A stretch of DNA of 64,000 nucleotides from Sphingomonas sp. Y38-1Y (lineage in GTDB: Bacteria; Pseudomonadota; Alphaproteobacteria; Sphingomonadales; Sphingomonadaceae). Made by a program: the position numbers and the translations under genes. Within the stretch, counting starts at the first letter, position 1; each line of letters starts with the position of its first letter. Positions 37,529-46,037 of this stretch are shown here, piece after piece. The notes beneath the pieces were generated by a model. The model ran no database searches. It had not been told where the DNA came from and saw only the letters and a program-made list of their open reading frames with translations. Location: positions 2,821,001 through 2,885,000 of the forward strand of contig NZ_CP135916.1 in NCBI RefSeq assembly GCF_032391395.1, read 5' to 3'.

Positions 37529-38305
37529 TTACACGGCGCGTCGTGCGAGGGCCCGGCGTCGCTGGGCGGTTTCGGCGCGGGCGCGCTCGACCGCTTCGGT
37601 TTCGGTGACGTCGAGAAGGTGCGTGATGACACGATTGAGGTGGTCGCGCATCGCCGCGCGCGCCTCCGCCGGAGACCGCGCTTCGAGCGCGCGAAGGATG
37701 CGGCCATGCTCGTCCAGCCGACTCTGCGTTCCCAGGCTGCCGGCCTTGCGCAGCACCTCTCGCGCCAGTGGCGAGCGGAAGCGCATGTCCCAGAAATCGG
37801 TCACCGCGGCGATGATGACCGCGTTGCCCGTCGCCTCGGCGATGGCGATGTGAAAGCGGCGGTCGGCGACCTCTGCGGCGGCGGTGTCCGCGGTCTCCAT
37901 CTCCACCATCAGCGACCGCAATTCGGCGAGATGCTCCTCGTCGATCTCGGTCGCGGCGACGGCAGCGACCTCGCCTTCGAGCAGGCGCCGTGCCTCAATG
38001 ATCTCGAATGCGCCGATGTCGAGTTCGGCCTCGTTGGAGGCGGCGGCGGCGACGTTCGAGTCGAGGACGAACACGCCCGATCCCTTGCGCGCCTCGACCA
38101 GGCCCAGCATCTCGAGCGCGATCATCGCCTCGCGGATGGTCGGGCGGCTGACGCCGAAGCGTTCGGTCAGGTCGCGTTCGGCCGGAAGCCGCGCGCCGGG
38201 CACATAGATGCCGGCGGCGATGTCGGCCCTGATCGTGTCGACGATCCTGCGATAGAGCTTTCCGCCCTGTTCCCCCGTCACCCGCTCATCCTCTTCGACC
38301 GTCAC
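37529..38305 (-). CDS. GntR-family regulator, FadR subfamily (FCD domain)
   Basis: Transcriptional regulator, 258 aa. The winged helix-turn-helix spans about residues 15-85 (LYRRIVDTIRADIAAGIYVPG, LPAERDLTERFGVSRPTIRE, EMLGLVEARKGSGVFV). The all-helical FCD effector domain follows (IIEARRLLEGEVAAVAA, RRFHIAIAEATGN, FWDMRFRSP). Close relatives include regulators of hexuronate and other sugar-acid genes, which fits uxuA and the hexuronate carrier in this locus; the effector is not proven. Start GTG 38305 with GAGGACAGGGC upstream. The gene lies 144 bp upstream of the TonB receptor on the same strand and is divergent from the DUF1080 gene. Confidence 0.92.
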   Translation of the reverse strand: MTVEEDERVTGEQGGKLYRRIVDTIRADIAAGIYVPGARLPAERDLTERFGVSRPTIREAMIALEMLGLVEARKGSGVFVLDSNVAAAASNEAELDIGAFEIIEARRLLEGEVAAVAATEIDEEHLAELRSLMVEMETADTAAAEVADRRFHIAIAEATGNAVIIAAVTDFWDMRFRSPLAREVLRKAGSLGTQSRLDEHGRILRALEARSPAEARAAMRDHLNRVITHLLDVTETEAVERARAETAQRRRALARRAV

Positions 38306-38455
38306 GCCCTGTCCTCTGCCGCGCCAGGGGCAGCGTCAAGCCCGGCGACCTCATAGCATGAGGAAATGTCTGACAGGAGGGTTGCTTGTGGTCTAGCCAC
38401 ATTCTAGGCTCGACCCATCGGCCCGAGTGAAGGCCGCGATTTGAGGGGATTAGCG

Positions 38456-39832
38456 ATGCGCCTGGCCGCCCTTTCCATCGTTGCCGCCTGTACGCTGGCA
38501 GCGCCTGCCGCCGCGCAGGCGCCGTGGCGCGACGTCACGCCAAAGGCCGGACTGGCAGGCTGGTCGATCACCGGGGGCAACGCGCCCTATCGCGTCGAGA
38601 ATGGCGAACTGATCGGCCGCGCCGCGCCCAAGACGCCGAACAGCTGGCTCGTCTCGGACCAGCAATATGGCGACTTCATCGTCGAGTTCGAGGCGAAGAC
38701 CGATCCCACGCTGAATTCGGGCATGATGATCCGCGGCCAGCGTCGGCCCGACTACCGGAACGGCGTCGTGCACGGCTATCAGGCCGAAATCGATCCATCG
38801 AAGCGCGGCTGGAGCGGCGGCCTCTATGACGAGCAGCGCCGCCAGTGGCTCTATACGCTCGGTCGCAACGACGCGGCGCGTGCGGCCTTCAAACCGGGGG
38901 ACTGGAATCGGTATCGGGTGGAGGCGATCGGCAACCGTATCCGCACTTGGGTCAACGGCGTCCCGGCCACCGATCTGGTCGACGACACCGATGCGCGCGG
39001 CTTCATCGCGCTTCAGGTCCATTCGGTTTCGGACGAGGTCGCGGCCAGGAACCCCGAGGTCCGCTTCCGCAAGATCCGCGTCATCACCGACCGGCCGGCG
39101 CGGCATGCCCTGCCCGAGACCAAGCTCGAACAGATCGGTTGGCTGACCAATCGGCTGAGCCCCGGCGAGCAGCGCACCGGCTGGAAGCTGCTGTGGGACG
39201 GGCGGACCACCGCCGGCTGGCGGAGCGCGAAGGGACCGACCTTCCCCGCCAAGGGCTGGGCGATCCGCGACGGCATCCTGTCGGTCGAACCCTCAGGCGG
39301 CGGCGAGTCGACCAATGGCGGCGACATCATCACCACGCGCGATTATCGCAATTTCGAGCTGTCGGTCGATTTCCGCCTGACGCCCGGCGCGAACAGCGGG
39401 ATCAAGTATTTCGTCGATCCGAACCTGCTCAAGGGCGAGGGATCGGCGATCGGGCTGGAATATCAACTGCTCGACGATGCACGGCATCCCGATGCCAAGA
39501 TGGGCCGCGACGGCAACCGGACTCTGGGATCGCTCTACGACCTCATCACCGCGCGCAACCTGTCGGACCCGGACAGCCCGGGCAAGCGCATCAACCCGCC
39601 GGGCGAATGGAACCGCGCGCTGCTGATCGTGCGCGGCAACCATGTCGAGCACTGGCTGAACGGCTTCAAGGTCGTCGAGTATGAGCGCGGCTCGCCCGAG
39701 TTCCGGCGACTGGTCGCGATGAGCAAATACGCCAAATGGCCGCGCTTCGGCGAATGGGAATCGGGTCCGATCCTGCTTCAGGATCACGGCGACCGCGTCG
39801 ATTTCCGCTCGATCAAGCTGCGCGAACGCTAA
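38456..39832 (+). CDS. Tandem DUF1080 (3-keto-glycoside hydrolase/lyase) exported protein
   Basis: Exported protein of 458 aa with two concanavalin-like DUF1080 (PF06439) domains. The signal peptide is MRLAALSIVAACTLAAPAAAQ. Domain 1 (about 25-215) contains WRVEN-like PYRVENGELIGRAAP and LNSGMMIRGQ. Domain 2 (about 240-458) contains GWKLLWDGRTTAGWR, ANSGIKYFVDP and EYQLLDDARHPDA. Start ATG 38456 has GAGGGG at a good distance. DUF1080 proteins have been linked to hydrolysis or elimination of 3-keto-glycosides made by Gfo/Idh/MocA oxidases. Such an oxidoreductase gene follows after only 12 bp. A periplasmic step in glycoside breakdown by C3 oxidation is therefore the best role. Confidence 0.88.
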   Translation: MRLAALSIVAACTLAAPAAAQAPWRDVTPKAGLAGWSITGGNAPYRVENGELIGRAAPKTPNSWLVSDQQYGDFIVEFEAKTDPTLNSGMMIRGQRRPDYRNGVVHGYQAEIDPSKRGWSGGLYDEQRRQWLYTLGRNDAARAAFKPGDWNRYRVEAIGNRIRTWVNGVPATDLVDDTDARGFIALQVHSVSDEVAARNPEVRFRKIRVITDRPARHALPETKLEQIGWLTNRLSPGEQRTGWKLLWDGRTTAGWRSAKGPTFPAKGWAIRDGILSVEPSGGGESTNGGDIITTRDYRNFELSVDFRLTPGANSGIKYFVDPNLLKGEGSAIGLEYQLLDDARHPDAKMGRDGNRTLGSLYDLITARNLSDPDSPGKRINPPGEWNRALLIVRGNHVEHWLNGFKVVEYERGSPEFRRLVAMSKYAKWPRFGEWESGPILLQDHGDRVDFRSIKLRER

Positions 39833-39844
39833 GGGGACTAGGGA

Positions 39845-41155
39845 ATGGACCGCAGAACGATCCTGAAGGGTGCTGGCGCCGCCGCCGGCCTGGCGATGAC
39901 GGCCAAAAGCTATGCGCGCATCCAGGGTGCGAACGATCGCCTGCGCGTCGCGGTGGTCGGGATCAATGGCCGGGGACAGGCGCATCTGAGCGCCTTTACC
40001 AAGGTGCCGGGATGCGAGATCACGCACATCGTCGACGTCGACTCCGACGTGCTGACCAAGCGCGCCGACGCGTTCGCGGGCAAGGGCTTTGCCCGGCCCA
40101 AGCTGGAGCGCGACTATCGCCAGCTCCTCGCGCGCAAGGAGGCGGACATCGTCACGGTGGCGACGCCCGATTTCTCGCACGCGAAGATCGGCATCGATGC
40201 GATGCGGGCGGGCGCACACGTCTACCTCGAGAAGCCGATCGGCATCGCACCGGCCGAGGGCGAGGCGCTGATCGCCGCGCAGAAGCGCACCGGCCGCGTG
40301 CTTCAGGTCGGCAACCAGCAACGATCGAGCATCGAGACGCGCCAGCTTCTCGACCTCGTCCGCGGCGGGACGCTGGGCGACGTCTATGAGGCGCAGACCT
40401 GGTACGCCAACAACCGCAAGTCGATCGGCAAGGGCAAGGTGACTGCCCCGCCCGCCAATCTCGACTGGGAGCTGTGGCAGGGACCGCGACCGCGCGGGCC
40501 GTATCGCGACAACCTCGTCCACTATAACTGGCACTGGTTCTGGAAGTACGGAACGGGCGAGATCTGCAACAACGCGATGCACGAGCTCGACATCGCGCGC
40601 TGGCTGATGGGCGTCACCTATCCGACGCAGGTGTCCGCCAAGGGCGCGCGCAATTTCTGGAAGGGCGACGATTGGGAAATGTACGACTCCCTCGCGCTCG
40701 ACCTCGATTATGACGGCGGGCGGACGATCCGCTGGAACGGGCAGAGCTGCAACGGCATCCAGACCTATGGCCGCGGGCGCGGGGTGCTGCTGCTCGGGAC
40801 CAAGGGGTCGGCGATCGTCGACCGCAACGGGTTCGAGCTCTATGGCCTGGACGGCAAGAAGATCCGCGAGGCGAAGGCGCCGGCCACGTCAGAGACGACC
40901 GGGACGGTCGGCGAAGGCGCGCTCGACGTCTATCACGCGCAGAACTTCGTCGACGTGATCCGCGGCAAGAGCCGGGCGCTGAACTCACCGATTGCGGAGG
41001 GGCATATCAGCACGACGCTCTGCCACCTGGGCAACATGGCCTATCGCACCGATGCCGACCTGACCGTCGATCCGCGAACCGGCCGGCCGTCGAGCGCGGC
41101 GGCGATGAAGCTGTGGGCGGTCGACTATGCGCCGGGCTGGGGCCTGAACGCCTGA
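39845..41155 (+). CDS. Gfo/Idh/MocA oxidoreductase, Tat-exported (1)
   Basis: NAD(P)-type dehydrogenase of 436 aa with a twin-arginine signal (MDRRTILKGAGAAAGLAMTAKSYA). Rossmann fold: RVAVVGINGRGQAHLSAF near residues 34-51. The catalytic EKPIG lies near 131-135. The following block WYANNRKSIGKGK, HWFWKYGTGEICNNAMHELDIARW is typical of the exported subfamily. Tat export implies folding with a bound cofactor in the cytoplasm before transport. Start ATG 39845 has AAGGGG and AGGGA upstream. It lies between the DUF1080 gene and the ApbE-like gene, which suggests it oxidises a glycoside at C3 for the DUF1080 protein to cleave. The re-oxidant of its nicotinamide in the periplasm is not obvious from the window. 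Confidence 0.9.
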   Translation: MDRRTILKGAGAAAGLAMTAKSYARIQGANDRLRVAVVGINGRGQAHLSAFTKVPGCEITHIVDVDSDVLTKRADAFAGKGFARPKLERDYRQLLARKEADIVTVATPDFSHAKIGIDAMRAGAHVYLEKPIGIAPAEGEALIAAQKRTGRVLQVGNQQRSSIETRQLLDLVRGGTLGDVYEAQTWYANNRKSIGKGKVTAPPANLDWELWQGPRPRGPYRDNLVHYNWHWFWKYGTGEICNNAMHELDIARWLMGVTYPTQVSAKGARNFWKGDDWEMYDSLALDLDYDGGRTIRWNGQSCNGIQTYGRGRGVLLLGTKGSAIVDRNGFELYGLDGKKIREAKAPATSETTGTVGEGALDVYHAQNFVDVIRGKSRALNSPIAEGHISTTLCHLGNMAYRTDADLTVDPRTGRPSSAAAMKLWAVDYAPGWGLNA

Positions 41156-41156
41156 C

Positions 41157-41999
41157 GTGAGCATCGAGACGCGGATCGAGCGGTTCGCCGCGATGGGCAC
41201 CCGCGTCGAGCTGCACGTCTTCGGGCCGGGCGACACCGACTGCCTGTGGGCCGCGCGGCGCGCGATCGAGGCGGTGGACGACGCGTTGACGATCCACCGC
41301 CCCTCCCGCACCACCGCGCTCAACGAAGCGCTGGCGGCGGGGGGCGGCGCGGCGGTCGACGATCCGCTGCTGCTCGACGCGCTGGCGATTGCCGACGCGG
41401 CGGTGGCCGCAACGGGCGGGCTGTTCGATCCGACGGCCGGCGATGGCTTGCCCGGGTGCTGGGATCATCTGTCGATCGATCGCGCGGCGGCACGAGTTGC
41501 CGCGAGCGCGCCGGTCGCCTTCGACTTTGGCGGGTTCGGCAAGGGCTATGCGCTGGATCGCGCGGTCGATATCCTTCGCGCAGCCGGTGTCGTCAGCGCG
41601 TTGCTTTCGGCGGGAGAAAGCTCGATCGCGGTGATCGGGCAGCATCCGCTCGGCGGCGGCTGGCCGCTGGCGGTCCCCGACCCGGTGCTGCCCGGCGCGA
41701 CCTTGGCCGCGATCGAGGTCGAGGATGCGGCGCTGTCGATCTCCTCGACCGTCGGGCCGGGGATGCTGGCGCCGCGGCGCGCCGCGACCGTCCGCCCGAG
41801 CGACGGCCGCGCGGTTGCCCACCCGCGCACCGCGATCGCGGTCGAGGCGAGCGGCGCGCTGGCCGAGGCGATCAGCACCGCGCTGATCGTCGCCGATCGG
41901 GCCGAGGCGGCGGCGCTGATCGCGGCGCGGCCCGGCGGCCGCCACCTGTTCAATCATGCCGCGGCGATGCCGGCGGTGCGTGAGGAAGCCGATGTATGA
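41157..41999 (+). CDS. apbE: ApbE-like FAD:protein FMN transferase, no signal peptide
   Basis: ApbE-family protein, 280 aa. These enzymes attach FMN covalently to Thr/Ser of acceptor proteins. Seen here: RFAAMGTRVELHVFG at the N-terminus, FDFGGFGKGYALDRAVDILR near 122-141 (the GxxKGYaxD motif) and AEAISTALIVAD near 236-247. In characterised relatives the last motif reads ADALSTA, whose Asp and Thr bind Mg2+; here Glu 237 replaces Asp while Thr 241 is kept. It lacks the usual signal peptide or lipobox, so it should be cytoplasmic. Start GTG 41157 follows the previous stop by one base. It overlaps the next Gfo/Idh/MocA gene by 4 bp. No FMN-acceptor motif was recognised in the window. Confidence 0.82.
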   Translation: MSIETRIERFAAMGTRVELHVFGPGDTDCLWAARRAIEAVDDALTIHRPSRTTALNEALAAGGGAAVDDPLLLDALAIADAAVAATGGLFDPTAGDGLPGCWDHLSIDRAAARVAASAPVAFDFGGFGKGYALDRAVDILRAAGVVSALLSAGESSIAVIGQHPLGGGWPLAVPDPVLPGATLAAIEVEDAALSISSTVGPGMLAPRRAATVRPSDGRAVAHPRTAIAVEASGALAEAISTALIVADRAEAAALIAARPGGRHLFNHAAAMPAVREEADV

Positions 42000-43255
42000 A
42001 CGAGCGTGACTTCGACCTGACCCGCCGCGGCTTTCTCGACCGCGTGCTCGCCGCATCGACCGGGATCGGCATGGCGACGGTGGCGCCCTGGGCGAGCGCG
42101 GCGGCAGCGGGCGTGCAGCGCGGCGACCGGGTGCGGCTGGGCGTCGTCGGCACGGGCGACCGCGGGCGGGCGCTGATCCAGAACATCCAGAAGACGAAGA
42201 ACTGCACCGTCGCCGCGATCTGCGACAGCTATGCCCCGCATCTGGCACGCGGCCGCGCGCTGGTGCCGGCGGGCACGCGCAGCTTCACCGACTATCGCGC
42301 GATGCTGGATGCCAAGGGGATCGACGCCGTCGTGATCGCAACCCCGCTCGACCTTCACGCGCAACAGACCTTCATGGCGCTCGACGCCGGGCTGCACGTC
42401 TGGTGCGAAAAGGCGATGGCGCGGACGATCGCCGATTGCGGCGCGATGATTACGCGGGCGCGAGGCGCGCGAAAGGTGCTCCAGATCGGGCATCAGCGGA
42501 TGTTCCACCCGACCTATCTCGCCGCGCGCAAGCGGGCGGCGGCGGGCGAGATCGGCACGATCACGCAGGTGCGCGCGAGCTGGCACCGCAACAAGAGCTG
42601 GCGCCGCCCCGTCGCCGCCGACGCGACCGACCGCCAGATCAATTGGCGCCTCTATCGCGACCGATCGGCCGGGCTGATGACCGAGCTTGCCACGCATCAG
42701 CTTCAGGTCGCCAACTGGTTCATGGACGCGCTGCCGACGCGGGTGATGGGCTCGGGCAGCATCTGCTTCTGGAAGGACGGGCGCGAGGTCTATGACCATG
42801 TCGCTTTGGTGTTCGACTATCCGGGTGGGCGAAAGACGATCTACACGTCGCTCCTCAACAACGCGCGCTATGGCTGCGAGGAGCAGATCCAGGGGAGCAA
42901 GGGGACGATCGAGCCCGAGCTCGGCCGCATCTATTCCGAGGATCCCGGCGCGGTACCGGCGCTCGCGCAGATGCAGTGCGACGTGGCCGCGGGTACCAAG
43001 CGCGCGGTGCCGATCGGCGGCGCGACCTGGTTCCCGGAGCTTCCCGTCCGCACGCCCGGCACCCCGCTCGGCTGGGGCGAATATGACGAGACGATGCTCC
43101 AGTTCGAGGGGTTCGCGGAGGCGGTGCGCAAGGGGCGCGAGCTGCCGGGGCTGCTCAAGGAAGCCTATTACGCCAGCGTCGCGTCGCTGCTGGGCGAGCA
43201 GGCGATGGATGCCGGCCGCGCGCTCGACTGGCCGAAGGATCTGGTCGCGGTTTGA
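41996..43255 (+). CDS. Gfo/Idh/MocA oxidoreductase, Tat-exported (2)
   Basis: Exported NAD(P)-binding oxidoreductase, 419 aa. The twin-arginine signal is TRRGFLDRVLAASTGIGMATVAPWASA. The Rossmann motif is RLGVVGTGDRGRALIQN near 44-60. The active-site region is WCEKAMA, where the common CEKPM has Ala for Pro. MTELATHQLQVANWFMD near 225-241 supplies the usual His. The ATG overlaps the ApbE-like stop as ATGA. Last gene of the four-gene DUF1080-Gfo-ApbE-Gfo unit. It differs strongly from the first Gfo enzyme, so the pair probably act on different sugar positions or form a mixed complex. Confidence 0.88.
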   Translation: MNERDFDLTRRGFLDRVLAASTGIGMATVAPWASAAAAGVQRGDRVRLGVVGTGDRGRALIQNIQKTKNCTVAAICDSYAPHLARGRALVPAGTRSFTDYRAMLDAKGIDAVVIATPLDLHAQQTFMALDAGLHVWCEKAMARTIADCGAMITRARGARKVLQIGHQRMFHPTYLAARKRAAAGEIGTITQVRASWHRNKSWRRPVAADATDRQINWRLYRDRSAGLMTELATHQLQVANWFMDALPTRVMGSGSICFWKDGREVYDHVALVFDYPGGRKTIYTSLLNNARYGCEEQIQGSKGTIEPELGRIYSEDPGAVPALAQMQCDVAAGTKRAVPIGGATWFPELPVRTPGTPLGWGEYDETMLQFEGFAEAVRKGRELPGLLKEAYYASVASLLGEQAMDAGRALDWPKDLVAV

Positions 43256-43282
43256 AGCCCGTCTCACCCTCCTCCGTTCGTG

Positions 43283-43416
43283 CCGAGTAGAGACTGAGTA
43301 GCGCCCGGCGGGCGCGTATCAAAGGCTCGTATCGAGGTACGGGTGTGGCTCCCATCCTCCCTCGATACGCGCCTTCGATACGCCGGCTGGCGCCGGCTAC
43401 TCAGTCGCTACTCGGG
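43283..43416. repeat. Large imperfect inverted repeat between convergent genes
   Basis: Arms 43283-43337 and 43360-43416 are reverse complements over about 55 bases with few mismatches. They begin CCGAGTAG and end CTACTCGG, and contain nested copies of CTCGATACG/CGTATCGAG. The loop is 22 bases. It lies between the convergent Gfo gene and hexuronate carrier gene, where it could end transcription from both sides. The size and nested structure suggest a dispersed intergenic repeat (MITE- or REP-like) rather than a simple terminator. There is no T-run. Confidence 0.85.
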
Positions 43417-43447
43417 ACGAACGGGGAGGAAAGCGGACGTTGAAGCG

Positions 43448-44719
43448 TCACGCCGGCTTCACCTCCAGCCGGGGCACGAGCAGGTGGATGATCGCCAGCG
43501 CGATCAGATACGCGCTGCCCGCCCAGACGAACACCGGCGCATAGCTGCCGACGCTCTCGAGCACCTGGCCGACATAGGTCGACATCAGCATCCCGCCGAC
43601 CGCGCCCGCCGCGCCGCCGATCCCCATGACCGAGGCGACCGACGAACGGGGGAAAGTGTCGCTGACCATCGTGTAGAGGTTCGACGACCAGCCCTGATGC
43701 GCCGCCGCGGCCAGGCCGATGATCGCCACCGCGGTCCAGAGGCCCGACACGCTGCTCGCAAAGAAGATCGGCAGTACGCAAACCGCGCAGACGAGCAGCG
43801 CCAGCTTGCGCCCGGCATTGACGCTCATGCCGCGCTTGATGAGCGCCGAGGAGAGCCAGCCGCCGCCGATGCTGCCGACGTCCGCCAGCAGATAGACGGC
43901 GATCAGCGGCGGGCCGAAGGTCTTGAGGTCGAGGCCGTGGCGCTTGGCGAAGAAGTCGGGGAGCCAGAAGAGGAAGAGGTACCAGACCGGATCGGTCAGG
44001 AACTTGCCGGCCATGAACGCCCAGGTGCCGCGGCGGCGGAACAGCGCGGTCCAGGGGATGCGCGGCTCGTCCTCGGCGGGGGCGACGTCCGAGTTGATAT
44101 AGGCGAGCTCGGACGGCGAGACGCGCGGATGCTCGGCAGGCTTGCGATAGAACGCGAGCCAGATGGCGAGCCACACGAAGCCGAGCAGGCCGGTGATGAT
44201 GAACGCCGCCTCCCACCCCAGCTGGATCGCCAGGATCGGCACGATGATCGGCGTCGCGATCGCGCCGACATTGGCGCCGGCGTTGAGGATGCCGGCCGCG
44301 AGCGCGCGCTCCTTCTTGGGGAACCACTCCGCCACCGACTTGATCGCGGCGGGGAAGTTCGCCGCCTCGCCAAGGCCGAGCGCGAAGCGTGCCGCCGCAA
44401 ACCCGCCGGGGGTGCGGGCGAGCGCGTGGACCATCGCCGCGACGCTCCAGATCGCGATCGCGCCGGCATAACCGAGCTTCGAGCCGATGCGGTCGATCAC
44501 CGGCCCGCAGGCGAGCAGGCCGATGCCGTAGGCGGCCTGGAACCAGAAGACGATGTTGCCGTAATCGATCTCGCTCCAGCCGAGTTCGTCCTGGAGCGTG
44601 GGCTTGAGGATGCCGATGATCTGGCGATCGATGTAGTTGATCGTCGTCGCGAAGAAGAGCAGCGCGCAGATGATCCAGCGAATGTTGCTGGCGGGCCGGA
44701 TGGGGCCGGATGGGGTCAC
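43448..44719 (-). CDS. MFS transporter, ACS family (hexuronate/sugar-acid type)
   Basis: Inner-membrane proton-coupled importer, 423 aa with twelve helices. The anion:cation symporter signatures are NYIDRQIIGILKPTLQDELG near residues 30-49, WFQAAYGIG, and GLGEAANFPAAIKSVAEWFP near 108-127. The second half has KFLTDPVWYLFLFWLPDFF. These match ExuT-type galacturonate/glucuronate carriers. The start is GTG 44719, chosen because AGGAGAGACAGC precedes it; the open frame continues far upstream across uxuA in a non-coding frame. It follows uxuA by 38 bp on the same strand, which supports uptake of glucuronate released from xylan. Confidence 0.9.
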   Translation of the reverse strand: MTPSGPIRPASNIRWIICALLFFATTINYIDRQIIGILKPTLQDELGWSEIDYGNIVFWFQAAYGIGLLACGPVIDRIGSKLGYAGAIAIWSVAAMVHALARTPGGFAAARFALGLGEAANFPAAIKSVAEWFPKKERALAAGILNAGANVGAIATPIIVPILAIQLGWEAAFIITGLLGFVWLAIWLAFYRKPAEHPRVSPSELAYINSDVAPAEDEPRIPWTALFRRRGTWAFMAGKFLTDPVWYLFLFWLPDFFAKRHGLDLKTFGPPLIAVYLLADVGSIGGGWLSSALIKRGMSVNAGRKLALLVCAVCVLPIFFASSVSGLWTAVAIIGLAAAAHQGWSSNLYTMVSDTFPRSSVASVMGIGGAAGAVGGMLMSTYVGQVLESVGSYAPVFVWAGSAYLIALAIIHLLVPRLEVKPA

Positions 44720-44757
44720 GCTGTCTCTCCTATCGCGGTCGTTGCCGCGCGTTTTCG

Positions 44758-45921
44758 TCAGTTCGCGCGGGCGTGGGCGATCCCGCGCTCCAGGCCGCGC
44801 AGTTCGGCCAGGCCCCGCATCCGCCCGAGCAGCGAATAGCCCGGCAACGTCCGCTTGTTGAGGTCGTCGAGCATCTGGTGCCCATGGTCGGGCCGCATCG
44901 GGATCGAGCGGCCCTCGCGCTGTTGCAGGTCGTGGACGGCCGCGACGATGCGCGCCATCTCGGCATTGCCCTCCAGGTGCGGCGCCTCGTGAAACGCGCC
45001 GCCGCCCTCGCGCTGCACGGAGCGCAGGTGCAGGAAGCCGATCCGGCTGCCCAGCCGCTCGACCATGCCGGGCAGGTCGTTGTCGGCGCGCGCGCCGAAC
45101 GATCCCGAGCAGAAGCAGAGGCCGTTGGCCGCGCTCGGCACCGCGTCGAACAGGTGGGCGACATCGGCCTCGGTGCTGACGACGCGCGGCAGGCCGAACA
45201 GCGGAAAGGGCGGGTCGTCGGGGTGGACGACCATGCGGATGCCCAGCGCCTCGGCATGGGGGCACACCGCGTCGAGAAAGGCCACGAGGTTGGCGCGAAG
45301 CGCATCGGGACCGAGCTCGGCATAGCCGGCAAGCGCTGCCCGGAAGGCGTCGCGGGTGAACCCCTCCTCGCTGCCCGGCAGGCCGGCGATGATCGTCGCC
45401 TCCAGCGCCTGGCAGGCGTCGGCGTCCATCGATGCGTGCCGCCGTGCGGCGCGATCGAGCATGTCGGGCGCATAATCCGCCTCCGCCCCCGGCCGCGCGA
45501 GGATGAAGCAGTCGTAGAGCGCCGCCACCTCATGCTCGAACCGCAGCGCGCGGGCGCCGTCCGGCAGTTCCCAGGCGAGGTCGGTCCGCGTCCAGTCGAG
45601 CACCGGCATGAAATTATAGGTGACGACGTCGATGCCGGACGCGGCGAGATTGGTCAGCGTCTGGCAATATGCCTCGATATAGCGGGCCGCGTCGCCATTG
45701 CCGGTCTTGATGTCATCATGGACGGGCACGCTTTCGACCACGCGCCAACGCAGGCCCGCGGCTTCGACCGTGTCGCGATAGGCGGCGATCGTCTCGGCCG
45801 GCCACACCGCGCCGTTGGGCAGATCGTGCAGCGCGCTGACCACGTCGGTCGCTCCCGACTGCCTGATTTCCCGAAGCGATACCGGGTCGGATGCCCCGAA
45901 CCATCGCATCGCCTGCGTCAT
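44758..45921 (-). CDS. uxuA: Mannonate dehydratase
   Basis: Dehydrates D-mannonate to 2-keto-3-deoxygluconate in the glucuronate pathway; cytoplasmic TIM-barrel enzyme, 387 aa. Family motifs: MRWFGASDPVSLREIRQSGATDVVSALHDLPNG at the N-terminus, VVHPDDPPFPLFGLPRVVST near 226-245, LCFCSGSFGARADNDLP near 264-280 and SIPMRPDHGHQML near 330-342. The Cys, His and Asp residues of these motifs bind the metal. ATG 45921 gives the normal family N-terminus; the frame is open to GTG 45957. Operonic with the hexuronate carrier. No uxaC, uxuB or kdgK gene is in the window, so the rest of the pathway is elsewhere. Confidence 0.93.
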   Translation of the reverse strand: MTQAMRWFGASDPVSLREIRQSGATDVVSALHDLPNGAVWPAETIAAYRDTVEAAGLRWRVVESVPVHDDIKTGNGDAARYIEAYCQTLTNLAASGIDVVTYNFMPVLDWTRTDLAWELPDGARALRFEHEVAALYDCFILARPGAEADYAPDMLDRAARRHASMDADACQALEATIIAGLPGSEEGFTRDAFRAALAGYAELGPDALRANLVAFLDAVCPHAEALGIRMVVHPDDPPFPLFGLPRVVSTEADVAHLFDAVPSAANGLCFCSGSFGARADNDLPGMVERLGSRIGFLHLRSVQREGGGAFHEAPHLEGNAEMARIVAAVHDLQQREGRSIPMRPDHGHQMLDDLNKRTLPGYSLLGRMRGLAELRGLERGIAHARAN

Positions 45922-45974
45922 CCACACGCGCACTGCCCCCAAAACACCCGCAGCCACTTCGCCGCTTCCGATTT

Positions 45975-45985
45975 GCTATCATAGC
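45975..45985. promoter_or_regulatory. Candidate operator between uxuA and Gfo/Idh/MocA gene
   Basis: GCTATCATAGC, a 5-bp inverted repeat around one base. It lies in the AT-rich divergent region between uxuA (ATG 45921) and the exported oxidoreductase (46038). Short, so chance is possible. The binding protein is unknown; the GntR regulator of this locus is one candidate. Confidence 0.35.
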
Positions 45986-46037
45986 GAATATGACAGGCCA
46001 ATATTAAAAGCGGTAAGACATCTTTTGGAGGGGCATC

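Noticed and set aside
43448..45265. Long minus-strand frame that would fuse an N-terminal 180-residue extension to the MFS carrier
   Set aside because: The extension overlaps uxuA out of frame and is Arg/Pro-rich. A GTG with a strong ribosome site at 44719 gives the normal carrier.
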